Both the position numbers and the translations under genes were made by a program. From Shewanella hanedai (GTDB lineage: Bacteria; Pseudomonadota; Gammaproteobacteria; Enterobacterales; Shewanellaceae): a stretch of 64,000 bases of DNA. Numbering within the stretch: position 1 is the stretch's first letter; the number at the start of each line of letters is the position of its first letter. The notes below the pieces were generated by a model that saw only the letters and a program-made list of their open reading frames with translations, was not told where the DNA came from and did no database searches. Shown here in pieces: positions 46,244 through 54,820 of this stretch. The stretch lies in assembly GCF_007197645.1 (NCBI RefSeq), contig NZ_VKGK01000005.1, positions 162,041-226,040 on the forward strand, read 5' to 3'.

Positions 46244-46290
46244 TACGAATAACGATAATTAGAACTCGAATTAGTAAGGGAATAGCGTTA

Positions 46291-48213
46291 ATGAAGTTTA
46301 CATTGGATAAAGCCCTATCATTAGTAGCAGTAGGCGTAATTGGTGCTCTTCAGGGAGTGCAAGCGGCTCCAGTTTATGAGATAAAAAACTTAAGTGAAGT
46401 TTACCAATCTGATTCAGATTCAGCTGAGCTGATTGGTACTCTGCAAAAGACTCGAAATGGTTATGGTATGGCCATTAATGCTGATGGAGAGTCGGTTGCA
46501 ATTGCTAAAGGTAGAAAGAAGCTAACTGTTTCAGAAGATGACGATGACGGTGTTATCGACATTGAAGACGGTATTGCGCCGGAAGAGAGGATCACTTTTT
46601 CCATTGATAAACCCATTATCGCTAACAATTTCTCATTTATCGCCAGTGAGTTTGATAGTGCAAAGCCTTGGTTACCCGTGTTTGATTCGGTTAATAGCAC
46701 AACCGACCCAAGTTTAACTGATGCTGATGTGCCAGAAACCATCAACTCTGTTGATGTCTATTATTTTGGCATTAACGATACTGGTACCAAAGTGGGTTCA
46801 ATGACCTCAAAAGAGCTAACTGAACCTTATGACGGAACAAATGCTGATCAGGATTTTTGGTATTATCGTGAATTTGAAGAGCGTGGTTTTAGCAAGGATG
46901 AGAGCGGGACTGAGCTTCAATTAACACCTCCTTGTACTTGGTATGAAAAGGACACAGCGTGCAGTAACACCCCAGGTGCGGCCGATGATGAGGATAGAGT
47001 CAATATCGGTGGTTATTCTGTTGCGGCGGCTATTAACAATGCTAATCTTGTCGTGGGTTATGCGGGTACTGAGCTCACCAATGATTCAAAAACTCGTATT
47101 GATACCTGTATAGCAGGGGATACTTATCCTACTGATATATGCATTCAAAAAGAGCAATATCCAGACTCTAACGGTAATAGCCGAATTAACTATCATGTTC
47201 GTGCCTATGTTTGGGAGCTGAACGCTGACGGTAGTGAAGTTGCTGGTACTCAAACGCTGCCACTAGGGTTTGAGACAACTTCTGAGACATCATATACAGC
47301 TCAAGGGCTAGGTATTAATGATAGCGGGGTTGTTGTGGGTCGTTCGCATAACAAACGTCCTGGTAATGACGACCGAATTTCTTTTGATGCTTTTTACTGG
47401 ACGCCAGACGGTGTTGATGGCGCTTATCAAGCACATTGGGTGTCAATGATAGATGATAGGTATCAATCGATAGCTTACGGTATCAACAACAGTGGCATTT
47501 TGGTTGGTAGTTACAAACAATATATTGAAGGTTATATTCGTGATAAGTTTTTTTACTTTGATACGAACAACCCTGATAGCAAAATTGTAACTCCGAATGA
47601 TTTTTACAATTCACTATCAGATCTTGGCAGTAAACCTAAAGATATTAATGATAAAGGACAAGTGGTTGGTTCAATCGAGACGACTCACGAGAAAGATAAG
47701 CCTCGTCCTAAATCTGGTTTTCTGTTTGATAAAGAAGCAACAGAGTTCAATGACTTAAATAAACTGCTGACCTGTGAGTCAAAAGGGTTCGAGAAAAACT
47801 CAGACAACGAATGGGTTCGTGAAAAAGTTGAAGTCACCAGTGGTGGTGTGTTGTTGGCTTATTCAAAAGACATTAAAGTTGTTGAAGCCAATAGTATTAA
47901 TGAAGATGGTGTCATAGTGGGGACTGCTTTTGTTCGCAAACCTCAGTACCAACTTGATACAAACGGGAATCTAGTGATAGAAAATGGTGAGCCTGTATTT
48001 GCTGTAGATGGCAATGGTGACCCACTTACCTCATATCTTCCTCGTATGGTTGTTCTTCAAACTGATGGCGCTGTTGCAGATGAAGCTTGGCTTGCTGCGA
48101 ATAACTGTGTTGATGACAATGGTGAAGATGAGAACTATGTACGAAAAGGGGCTGCCAGTTTTGCATGGTTATTTGCTTTGCCTCTACTTTGGTTCCGCCG
48201 ACGCTTTAAATAG
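46291..48213 (+). CDS. DUF3466 family exported protein with C-terminal sorting-like tail
   Basis: This exported protein (640 aa) has a signal peptide ending near GVQAAP (residue 25). It has several repeats of the DUF3466/HAF type, in which a phrase such as AQGLGINDSGVVVGRS, AYGINNSGILVGSY, PKDINDKGQVVGSI and ANSINEDGVIVGTA recurs. The C-terminus is tripartite: a short small-residue motif (KGAAS), a hydrophobic helix (FAWLFALPLLWF) and an Arg-rich end (RRRFK). That layout resembles GlyGly-CTERM tails processed by rhombosortase, though the GG pair is absent. Function is unknown. Confidence 0.88.
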   Translation: MKFTLDKALSLVAVGVIGALQGVQAAPVYEIKNLSEVYQSDSDSAELIGTLQKTRNGYGMAINADGESVAIAKGRKKLTVSEDDDDGVIDIEDGIAPEERITFSIDKPIIANNFSFIASEFDSAKPWLPVFDSVNSTTDPSLTDADVPETINSVDVYYFGINDTGTKVGSMTSKELTEPYDGTNADQDFWYYREFEERGFSKDESGTELQLTPPCTWYEKDTACSNTPGAADDEDRVNIGGYSVAAAINNANLVVGYAGTELTNDSKTRIDTCIAGDTYPTDICIQKEQYPDSNGNSRINYHVRAYVWELNADGSEVAGTQTLPLGFETTSETSYTAQGLGINDSGVVVGRSHNKRPGNDDRISFDAFYWTPDGVDGAYQAHWVSMIDDRYQSIAYGINNSGILVGSYKQYIEGYIRDKFFYFDTNNPDSKIVTPNDFYNSLSDLGSKPKDINDKGQVVGSIETTHEKDKPRPKSGFLFDKEATEFNDLNKLLTCESKGFEKNSDNEWVREKVEVTSGGVLLAYSKDIKVVEANSINEDGVIVGTAFVRKPQYQLDTNGNLVIENGEPVFAVDGNGDPLTSYLPRMVVLQTDGAVADEAWLAANNCVDDNGEDENYVRKGAASFAWLFALPLLWFRRRFK

Positions 48214-48231
48214 ATTCAAGTGATAAAAAAG

Positions 48232-48257
48232 TCGAGGCATTTGCCTCGATTTTTTTT
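48232..48257 (+). terminator. Rho-independent terminator after the DUF3466 gene
   Basis: TCGAGGCA, two-base loop, TGCCTCGA, then eight T. It lies about 18 bases after the stop and separates the gene from rmf. Confidence 0.93.
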
Positions 48258-48389
48258 ATTTAAAAAACTCAACAGCTTAAAAAATAACCTCCAAAAGAGG
48301 TCGGATTTTGATTGATCTTAGTCTAAAAAAGTTCTATTCATAGTATGTGAAGCTATTGCTTCTTTGTATCTAGATCAGAGGGTTTTTGC

Positions 48390-48566
48390 ATGAAAAGACA
48401 AAAAAGAGATCGTTTAGATAGGGCTTTTTCGAAAGGGTTTCAAGCTGGAGTTGGAGGTCGGTCAAAGGAACATTGTCCTTATTCGATGCTAGACTCTAAG
48501 TCACAATGGTTAGGAGGCTGGCGAGAAGGGATAGATGGCCGACTGAGTGGCTTATTTAACAAGTAG
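48390..48566 (+). CDS. rmf: Ribosome modulation factor
   Basis: This 58-aa basic protein converts 70S ribosomes into inactive 100S dimers in stationary phase. The sequence matches the family from MKRQKRDRLDRAFSKGFQAG through CPYSMLDSKSQWLGGWREG. An AGAGGG ribosome site lies 7 bases before the ATG. The order rmf-fabA-lonH is the same as in E. coli, with fabA convergent. An imperfect hairpin (ACCTC/GAGGT) lies upstream, near 48287-48300, in the likely 5' region. Confidence 0.97.
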   Translation: MKRQKRDRLDRAFSKGFQAGVGGRSKEHCPYSMLDSKSQWLGGWREGIDGRLSGLFNK

Positions 48567-48575
48567 TTAGCAGCT

Positions 48576-48616
48576 TGCCCTCGCAACACACTAAATAGAG
48601 TCGAGTTATGAGGGCA
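48576..48616. terminator. Possible bidirectional terminator between rmf and fabA
   Basis: TGCCCTC and GAGGGCA form a 7-bp stem around a 27-base loop, followed by a T run on the plus strand (48617-48621) and, less clearly, an AT-rich stretch on the minus strand. The long loop makes it weaker than the other terminators here. Confidence 0.55.
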
Positions 48617-48647
48617 TTTTTATATTTGTAATTGTTGATTTTATTTT

Positions 48648-49163
48648 TTAAAAAGAAGAGGTATCAGTAAAAATACCTACTTTCAGATCTTTAGCGCTAT
48701 ATATTTCACGTCCATCTACTTCCATGACGGCATCAGCGATTCCCATCACTAACTTGCGGTAAACCTTACGTTTAATAGTAAGCTTATAAGTGACTTTTTT
48801 AGCTTCTGGTAGCACTTGGCCAGTAAATTTCACTTCACCAACTCCTAGTGCTCGTCCTTTGCCCTCAGCACCTTCCCAGCCTAAGAAGAAACCAACGAGT
48901 TGCCATAATGCATCTAAACCAAGGCATCCTGGCATTACAGGGTCCGTTTCAAAATGACATTTAAAAAACCAAAGATCGGGATTAATGTCGAGTTCAGCTA
49001 CAATTTCACCTTTTCCAAATTCTCCACCATCAGCATTAATCTTGATGATACGGTCTATCATCAACATATTATCTATGGGAAGACGAGGAGAGTTCTCATT
49101 AAATAACTTACCATGGCCACAGGCGATAAGATCTTGTTTATTGAAACTGTCTGCTTTACTCAT
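48648..49163 (-). CDS. fabA: 3-hydroxydecanoyl-ACP dehydratase/isomerase
   Basis: This enzyme (171 aa) dehydrates 3-hydroxydecanoyl-ACP and isomerises the product to the cis-3 form, starting unsaturated fatty acid synthesis. Active-site residues H70 ([13 protein letters not shown]) and D84 ([11 protein letters not shown]) are at the E. coli positions. The length is the family norm. It is transcribed after lonH on the same strand, with a 67-bp gap, and convergent to rmf. Confidence 0.97.
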   Translation of the reverse strand: MSKADSFNKQDLIACGHGKLFNENSPRLPIDNMLMIDRIIKINADGGEFGKGEIVAELDINPDLWFFKCHFETDPVMPGCLGLDALWQLVGFFLGWEGAEGKGRALGVGEVKFTGQVLPEAKKVTYKLTIKRKVYRKLVMGIADAVMEVDGREIYSAKDLKVGIFTDTSSF

Positions 49164-49230
49164 TTTTTACTTCACTCCAGCAATTCGAGGAGCCAAGATT
49201 AGCGAACACGTGTACGCTAAACAACTCCGA

Positions 49231-50961
49231 TCAGCTGAAAAATTTCATTTTTTCGAGCAGTTTGGCAAAAAAACTTGTTTCTTCATCTTGATACCCAGCT
49301 AATTTAGCCAATCGGTCTTGGACTATTCCATATAATGAATCATCAGGGAAGTCGTTATCTTCGTCTGGTGTGCCTGCTTTTATGCCCATCAACAGCTCGA
49401 CAGCCTCATCAATATGCTCAATTGCATAAAGGTGAAATTTACCCGCTTTGACGGATTCGATGAGCTTGAGATTTAAATTGAGTTGTTGGGTATTTGATTT
49501 TGGAATGATCACGCCTTGGCTACCTGTTAACCCTCGCCGTTCACAGAGGTTGTAGAAGCCTTCAATTTTCTCATTAACACCGCCAATAGCCTGTACATGA
49601 CCAAATTGATCTAGTGCACCTGTAACGGCAATACTTTGATTGATTGGCTTTTCAGCGATGGCAGAAATTAAACTGCAATATTCGGCTAATGAAGCGCTGT
49701 CTCCATCGATCTCTTGATAAGATTGCTCGAACACAATATTAGCGTCCAGGTGTAAAGGGGCATCCTTACCAAAAATTCGATAAAGACAAGCAGATAGAAT
49801 CATCATTCCCTTTGCGTGGATATTACCCGCTAGTTCCGATTTTCGTTCTATGTCAGCGACTTCACCATCACCGTAATGGACTGATGCGGTTATTCTTGCT
49901 GGCTCGCCATAACAATACTCAACGGTATCGAGTACTGTTAAGCCGTTAATCTGTCCGACCATGTGTCCGTCAGTAGGGAGACTGATGAACTTATCATCAA
50001 AGTTTTGTGCTGACAGCATTTCAGACGCACTATGGCGAAACTGTAGCTGTTCTAGTGCGAGTTGGAAGTCCTCAGCTGTTATCATTTCCGAGACGCTATA
50101 TGCTTTTGCTTGTGCAAGCATCTGTCCGATTTGTCCTGACAATAATGTGAATCTTAGCTGGTGATCAGCAAGGCGTGAGCTATAAAGAAACAGCGAGGTA
50201 AGCACTGATTGATCCAGTTTGACATTCACATTCGCTGCAACGGCTGTTAACCAAGTTGCATATTCAATTTCTGAATGCTGAGCCAAGTCGAGTTCGTTGA
50301 CCATTTCTCCTAAGATTGGAAAGAGTTGAGGAAACTTTGTTTCTTCTACCCAACACACACTAAATTGCATGTTAGATCCAACTAAGATAATTTTACAATT
50401 TAGTGGTAGGGCAGGAAGAGACGAATGAACCTTGAACTCTTTTTTCGCCAATATATCCAGAAGCAGATTCCAGAGTCCTTCGCGCTTCCAAAGTGACTCG
50501 GCACAGATAAACAGATAGTGACACTGGGTTAATGCACCAGGAATATAGTTTTCAGCCGCGGACTTTTGTTTGTCGTCGATAAACCGGCCTAATAGATCTG
50601 CACGCTTAATATCACCAGAAAGATATTGGTAAGTTTGATTTTTAGTCGCGAGCTTTTCGTCATCACAATGGCTAGACCAGCTAAAGTTACGCTGGTTATC
50701 GTGTGGAGTTGTACTAAATAAATATTGATCAGCTAAATGCGTTTGGCTAGTCATTAAACTCTTAATGAATTCGACTCTATCTACACCTGCAAAGTCAGCA
50801 AGAAACATATGTTGGTTTGGTGTTTTACAAAGGAGTTCGAATGCATTTAGCACTCTTTCTTGTCCGAGCAACAGTGTTTGAGGAGTATGATTTAGTCCAG
50901 CAAGTGCGGGGAGCTTGTGACAAGGAGACAACGCAGAAACTGGGATGGCAATAGAATTCAT
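49231..50961 (-). CDS. Lon-like protease with degenerate ATPase domain (YcbZ/LonH type)
   Basis: This 576-aa protein equals E. coli YcbZ in size and place (next to fabA). The C-terminal Lon protease domain has the Ser-Lys pair S422 (EIDGDSASLAEY) and K465 (GGVNEKIEG), with the 43-residue spacing of Lon. The N-terminal AAA region has lost a normal Walker A (the place of the P-loop reads MFLADFAGVDRVEF), so ATP use is doubtful. An in-frame start at 51057 would add 32 residues without a ribosome site; the ATG at 50961 matches family length. Confidence 0.9.
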   Translation of the reverse strand: MNSIAIPVSALSPCHKLPALAGLNHTPQTLLLGQERVLNAFELLCKTPNQHMFLADFAGVDRVEFIKSLMTSQTHLADQYLFSTTPHDNQRNFSWSSHCDDEKLATKNQTYQYLSGDIKRADLLGRFIDDKQKSAAENYIPGALTQCHYLFICAESLWKREGLWNLLLDILAKKEFKVHSSLPALPLNCKIILVGSNMQFSVCWVEETKFPQLFPILGEMVNELDLAQHSEIEYATWLTAVAANVNVKLDQSVLTSLFLYSSRLADHQLRFTLLSGQIGQMLAQAKAYSVSEMITAEDFQLALEQLQFRHSASEMLSAQNFDDKFISLPTDGHMVGQINGLTVLDTVEYCYGEPARITASVHYGDGEVADIERKSELAGNIHAKGMMILSACLYRIFGKDAPLHLDANIVFEQSYQEIDGDSASLAEYCSLISAIAEKPINQSIAVTGALDQFGHVQAIGGVNEKIEGFYNLCERRGLTGSQGVIIPKSNTQQLNLNLKLIESVKAGKFHLYAIEHIDEAVELLMGIKAGTPDEDNDFPDDSLYGIVQDRLAKLAGYQDEETSFFAKLLEKMKFFS

Positions 50962-51153
50962 ATAGCAGACGCTACTTAATGTTTGATTGTTTAGTAATAG
51001 ACAGATATTAACACAGCTTGATTGACCCCATATCCAATTTCTTCGCTTAGTAGCCAATAAGCAGACTTTGAAGATGTTATGAGACTATTCTGAATTAAAA
51101 ACCTTCGAATTGAGGTTTAGTTAAGCAACTAACATCTTTGCTTTGGAAAGTAG

Positions 51154-51182
51154 TTTACAAGGAAGAGAGATGCTTATATTAT
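51154..51182 (+). promoter_or_regulatory. Promoter of first tRNA-Ser
   Basis: TTTACA (51154-51159), a 17-base spacer, TATTAT (51177-51182), ending 11 bases before the mature tRNA 5' end. The same boxes with the same spacing precede the second copy, which supports the call. Confidence 0.8.
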
Positions 51183-51193
51183 TCGTTTCGTTC

Positions 51194-51284
51194 GGAGGGA
51201 TGGCAGAGTGGTCGAATGCACCGGTCTTGAAAACCGGCATGGGTTTATAGCCCATCTAGGGTTCAAATCCCTATCCCTCCGCCA
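51194..51284 (+). tRNA. tRNA-Ser (anticodon TGA), first copy
   Basis: This 91-nt gene includes an encoded CCA end. The acceptor stem GGAGGGA pairs with TCCCTCC, the discriminator is G, the anticodon loop reads CTTGAAA (anticodon TGA, reading UCA/UCG codons), and a long class II variable arm (GCATGGGTTTATAGCCCATC) is typical of serine tRNA. The T-arm has GGTTCAAATCC. It is identical to the copy 380 bases downstream. Confidence 0.98.
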
Positions 51285-51292
51285 TATTCAAG

Positions 51293-51324
51293 AAAAAAGG
51301 TTACTCGAAAGAGTAGCCTTTTTT
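51293..51324 (+). terminator. Terminator after first tRNA-Ser
   Basis: GGTTACTC, GAAA, GAGTAGCC between an A run and a T run, 9 bases after the tRNA. A near-identical hairpin recurs at 51781-51807 without an intact tRNA before it. Confidence 0.9.
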
Positions 51325-51344
51325 CGTTTTAACACTTTTGAACC

Positions 51345-51416
51345 CTAGGGTTCCTGTTATCCAAGTCTGCTATCCCTTTTCACATTTAGATGAAGCCTTA
51401 GCAGAAATGCTAGCGT
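51345..51416 (+). repeat. Decayed tRNA 3'-end remnant and terminator copy
   Basis: CTAGGGTTC followed 14-17 bases later by CTATCCCT resembles a tRNA-Ser T-arm and acceptor 3' side split by an unrelated insert. It is followed by CACATTTAGATGAAGCC and AGCAGAAATGCTAG, a degraded copy of the hairpin that follows the second tRNA. Confidence 0.6.
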
Positions 51417-51533
51417 TTTGGGTTTAAAACTGTTGAAGCTTAGTGTTCCGAGTATCTAGAATCAGTTATCCATGCATGGTTACATAGGATTGATTATCAA
51501 ATGAACATTCACGCCTTAATCGAAAGATAGTAG

Positions 51534-51562
51534 TTTACAGCTTATAGAAGTGCGGCTATTAT
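51534..51562 (+). promoter_or_regulatory. Promoter of second tRNA-Ser
   Basis: TTTACA (51534-51539), 17 bases, TATTAT (51557-51562); same boxes, spacing and distance to the tRNA as for the first copy, although the spacer sequences differ. Confidence 0.8.
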
Positions 51563-51573
51563 ACCGCTCGTTC

Positions 51574-51664
51574 GGAGGGATGGCAGAGTGGTCGAATGCA
51601 CCGGTCTTGAAAACCGGCATGGGTTTATAGCCCATCTAGGGTTCAAATCCCTATCCCTCCGCCA
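51574..51664 (+). tRNA. tRNA-Ser (anticodon TGA), second copy
   Basis: This 91-nt gene is identical in sequence to the copy at 51194-51284, including the encoded CCA, the TGA anticodon and the long variable arm. The immediate 5' bases TTC are also shared. It has its own promoter and terminator, so each copy is a separate transcription unit. Confidence 0.98.
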
Positions 51665-51676
51665 CATTTAAGATGA

Positions 51677-51706
51677 AGCCCTTAGCAGAAATGCTAGGGG
51701 CTTTTT
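51677..51706 (+). terminator. Terminator after second tRNA-Ser
   Basis: AGCCCTTAGCA, GAAA, TGCTAGGGGCT (one G-U pair) followed by a T run. Degraded copies of this hairpin are seen near 51394-51416 and 51870-51900. Confidence 0.88.
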
Positions 51707-51728
51707 CATTTCAAAGCTGTTGTGAACT

Positions 51729-51860
51729 CTAGGGTTCCTATTGTTTAAGTCAGCTATCCCTCCGCCACATTTAAGATGAAAGGCTACTCGGAAGAGTAGC
51801 CTTTTTTCGTTTTAAGCAGTTAACCACTAGGGTTCCTGTTATCCAAGTCTGCTATCACAG
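51729..51860 (+). repeat. Further tRNA-Ser 3' remnants with terminator
   Basis: At 51729-51767 the pattern CTAGGGTTC...CTATCCCTCCGCCA recurs: a T-arm fragment, an insert, then an exact tRNA 3' end with CCA and the same downstream bases as the second tRNA. A terminator hairpin (51781-51807) follows that matches the one after the first tRNA, then a third CTAGGGTTC...GCTATC element at 51827-51857. This looks like the leftovers of deleted tRNA copies. Confidence 0.7.
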
Positions 51861-52173
51861 AACCACATTCAGCCCGAGCAGAAATGTTGGGGTTTTTACT
51901 TTCCTGCTTAATACAAACTAACTTTTAGTGACAAGCCAAAGTCTCACCGCCATTGTAATTCTAGCCCTGTCTTTTTTGATGAATATATTCGGTATTTTTA
52001 CCTGTTTTTCAAGACAATGATTATTAACAGCAATTAAGTTGATTACTTATAATTCATAAGGTTTGGGAATTAGATTTAGCACTTTCTTATTGTTAGTATA
52101 TGGGCTAAATTACGTATTAATATGATGCTGGATTGTGTCTGGTTCATCGCTTTACATCGAAGGTAGGTTTGAT
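51861..52173. other. Gene-free region upstream of uvrY
   Basis: After a degraded terminator-like hairpin (about 51870-51900), about 270 bases of AT-rich sequence without a coding frame lead to uvrY. The uvrY promoter should be here, but no box pair is convincing by eye. Confidence 0.4.
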
Positions 52174-52818
52174 TTGATTTCTGTATATTTAGTCGATGAT
52201 CATGAGTTAGTCAGAACTGGGATACGACGTATTCTAGAAGATGAACGGGGAATCAAAGTGGTTGGCGAGGCTGGAGATGGTGAAACAGCCGTACAATGGA
52301 GCCGGAATAACGAAGCCGATGTTATTTTAATGGACATGAATATGCCTGGAATTGGAGGTCTTGAAGCGACAAGAAAAATCCTACGCTATCAATCTCATGC
52401 GAAAATAATCGTATTAACGATTCATACTGAAGATCCTTTCCCCACAAAAGTTATGCAAGCTGGCGCATCAGGTTATTTGACGAAAGGAGCGACACCTCCT
52501 GAAGTGTTACAAGCTATTCGACAAGTTGCTCATGGTCAAAGGTACTTATCACCAGAAATCGCACAGCAAATGGCACTGAGTCAGTTTAATCAAACTGATG
52601 ACAATCCATTTAAGACGCTTTCTGAACGTGAGTTACAAATTATGATGATGATAACAAACGGTGAAAAAGTAAATGATATCTCTGAACAGCTAAATTTGAG
52701 TCCTAAAACTGTTAATAGCTATCGCTATCGTCTTTTTGCCAAACTTGGAATAAGCGGTGATGTAGAGCTTACGCGTTTGGCTATTCGTTATAAAATGTTA
52801 GATACAGGCCAGTTTTAA
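52174..52818 (+). CDS. uvrY: Response regulator UvrY (GacA/SirA family)
   Basis: This NarL/FixJ-type response regulator (214 aa) is partner of the BarA/GacS kinase and activates Csr small RNAs. The receiver domain has D54 ([10 protein letters not shown]) and the family opening [15 protein letters not shown]. The C-terminal LuxR helix-turn-helix is seen as [22 protein letters not shown] and [16 protein letters not shown]. The chosen start is TTG at 52174 behind AAGGTAGG, giving the usual family N-terminus; the GTG at 52135 would add 13 residues. uvrC follows 20 bases later. Confidence 0.94.
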   Translation: MISVYLVDDHELVRTGIRRILEDERGIKVVGEAGDGETAVQWSRNNEADVILMDMNMPGIGGLEATRKILRYQSHAKIIVLTIHTEDPFPTKVMQAGASGYLTKGATPPEVLQAIRQVAHGQRYLSPEIAQQMALSQFNQTDDNPFKTLSERELQIMMMITNGEKVNDISEQLNLSPKTVNSYRYRLFAKLGISGDVELTRLAIRYKMLDTGQF

Positions 52819-52838
52819 CCTCTGTTCATTTGGATATT

Positions 52839-54668
52839 ATGTCTGTTAAGTTTGATTCAAAAGCGTTTCTTCAAAGTGTCTCCACATCACCAGGCGTATA
52901 CCGAATGTATGATGATGGTGGGAGTGTTATCTATGTTGGCAAAGCCAAAGATCTAAGAAAGCGACTCAGCTCTTATTTTAGGTTGAATATTACCAACGTT
53001 AAGACTCTGGCACTGGTATCTCACATTGCCAATATCGATGTCACTTTAACCCACAGTGAAACCGATGCTTTACTGCTCGAAAACGATTATATCAAGCAGT
53101 ACATGCCCAAATATAATGTATTGCTAAGAGATGATAAATCTTACCCGTATATTTTATTAAGCCAGCATCGACATCCTCGGCTGGCTTATCATCGTGGTCC
53201 TAAACGTCATAAGGGGACCTATTTCGGTCCCTATCCCAATGGTGGTGCGGTAAGAGAAAGTCTTCACTTGCTGCAAAAGATTTTTCCTATTAGGCAGTGT
53301 GAAGATGTTTATTACAAATCTCGATCACGTCCTTGTCTGCAATTTCAAATCGGCCGCTGCAGTGCACCGTGCGTAGATAAAATCAGTGATGAGGAATATA
53401 ACGAGCAGGTTAAACTAGCAAGCTTATTTTTAAAGGGACGTGACCAGCTGGTTATGACTGAACTTGTCTCTAAAATGGAGTCATCTGCGCAGGACTTGGA
53501 GTTTGAGTTAGCGGCGAGGTACAGAGATCAGATTTCAGCGCTAAGAAAAGTGACCGAGCAACAAGAAGTCTCCCATGCTTCAGGGGATATGGATGTTATT
53601 GGGGCTTACTATGCTTCTGGCGTTGCGTGCTTTCATTTACTCTTCATACGCGCAGGGAAAATATTCGGCAGTAGAAGTTATTATCCCGTTGTGCCGGCTA
53701 AAACGGAGCTAGATGAGGTGCTAAGTTCATTTATGCTGCAGTTTTATCTCAATTCAGATAGCCAGAGAACGATCCCTAAAGAGATACTGCTGAGTCATAA
53801 CTTTGCTGATCTTCCAGTGTTAGAAACAGCAATCAGCGCAGCACTGGATAAAAAGGTTGAGATAAAAACACAAGTCAGAAGTGAAAGGGCTAAATACTTA
53901 AAACTAGCAGTGACCAATGCAACTAATGCGGTCAACACTCATTTATCTCATAAAAATACGGTTGAACAACGCTTCTTACTATTAGAGGAGGCTATTGAAG
54001 TGACGAATCCCATCAATAGAATGGAGTGTTTCGACATCAGCCACACCATGGGGGAGAGCACAGTCGCTTCATGTGTGGTGTTCAATCGTGAAGGGCCTAA
54101 TAAAGCAGAGTATCGTCGATATAACATCAATGGTGTCACACCTGGGGATGATTATGGTGCGATGAAGCAAGCGATCACTCGGCGTTTTGATAAGATCGAA
54201 AAGACCGGAAAAATTCCTGATATTTTGTTTATTGACGGAGGATTAGGGCAGTTGAGGATTGCACAGAAAATTGTCGATGAAAAGTTTGCACGTTTAGATG
54301 TGTCTCCATTATTGATAGGTGTGGCAAAAGGTGAGGGCAGAAAGCCAGGTTTAGAAACCTTGATTTACGGTGAAAACGAACAGTCATTCACACTACCGGC
54401 AGATTCAGGGGCTTTACACCTGATACAACACATTCGAGACGAATCCCATCGCTTTGCGATTACCGGGCATCGAAATAAGCGACAAAAGACACGTAATACA
54501 TCAACATTGGAATCGATTGATGGAATTGGACCGAAACGTCGTAAAGCCTTACTGCAATATTTAGGTGGGATACAGGAAGTGAAAGGTGCGAGTGTGTCTG
54601 AATTAGCAAAAGTACCTGGTATTAGTGTAGAAATGGCACAAACGATACATGATTCATTTAGAACGTGA
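52839..54668 (+). CDS. uvrC: Excinuclease ABC subunit C
   Basis: This nucleotide-excision-repair endonuclease (609 aa) makes the 3' and 5' cuts around a lesion with UvrA and UvrB. It has a GIY-YIG nuclease domain at about 15-95 ([20 protein letters not shown]), a cysteine patch [13 protein letters not shown], a UVR domain near 205-235, a C-terminal RNase H-like endonuclease domain ([23 protein letters not shown]) and a helix-hairpin-helix pair at the end. ATG 52839 matches the E. coli N-terminus better than the TTG at 52830. No pgsA follows. Confidence 0.97.
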   Translation: MSVKFDSKAFLQSVSTSPGVYRMYDDGGSVIYVGKAKDLRKRLSSYFRLNITNVKTLALVSHIANIDVTLTHSETDALLLENDYIKQYMPKYNVLLRDDKSYPYILLSQHRHPRLAYHRGPKRHKGTYFGPYPNGGAVRESLHLLQKIFPIRQCEDVYYKSRSRPCLQFQIGRCSAPCVDKISDEEYNEQVKLASLFLKGRDQLVMTELVSKMESSAQDLEFELAARYRDQISALRKVTEQQEVSHASGDMDVIGAYYASGVACFHLLFIRAGKIFGSRSYYPVVPAKTELDEVLSSFMLQFYLNSDSQRTIPKEILLSHNFADLPVLETAISAALDKKVEIKTQVRSERAKYLKLAVTNATNAVNTHLSHKNTVEQRFLLLEEAIEVTNPINRMECFDISHTMGESTVASCVVFNREGPNKAEYRRYNINGVTPGDDYGAMKQAITRRFDKIEKTGKIPDILFIDGGLGQLRIAQKIVDEKFARLDVSPLLIGVAKGEGRKPGLETLIYGENEQSFTLPADSGALHLIQHIRDESHRFAITGHRNKRQKTRNTSTLESIDGIGPKRRKALLQYLGGIQEVKGASVSELAKVPGISVEMAQTIHDSFRT

Positions 54669-54772
54669 TTTATCGCGTTCTAATTTGTCCCAAATTTGCT
54701 TCAAAAGACTGACATATAAGCGTTTTGTAGAAAGTCTCTGTTTTATTGCGTACCATAGTACTTCACGATTTT

Positions 54773-54781
54773 TGTACCAAA
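54773..54781 (+). promoter_or_regulatory. Possible integrase arm-type site
   Basis: TGTACCAAA just upstream of the integrase start. The same sequence occurs inverted at 56296-56304 and as TGTACTAAA at 56271-56279 downstream of the gene. Short repeats on both sides of an integrase gene can be arm-binding sites; this is inference only. Confidence 0.35.
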
Positions 54782-54820
54782 CTGTGTACAGAATTTTAGC
54801 TTTTAGATAGAGAAGGTCTT

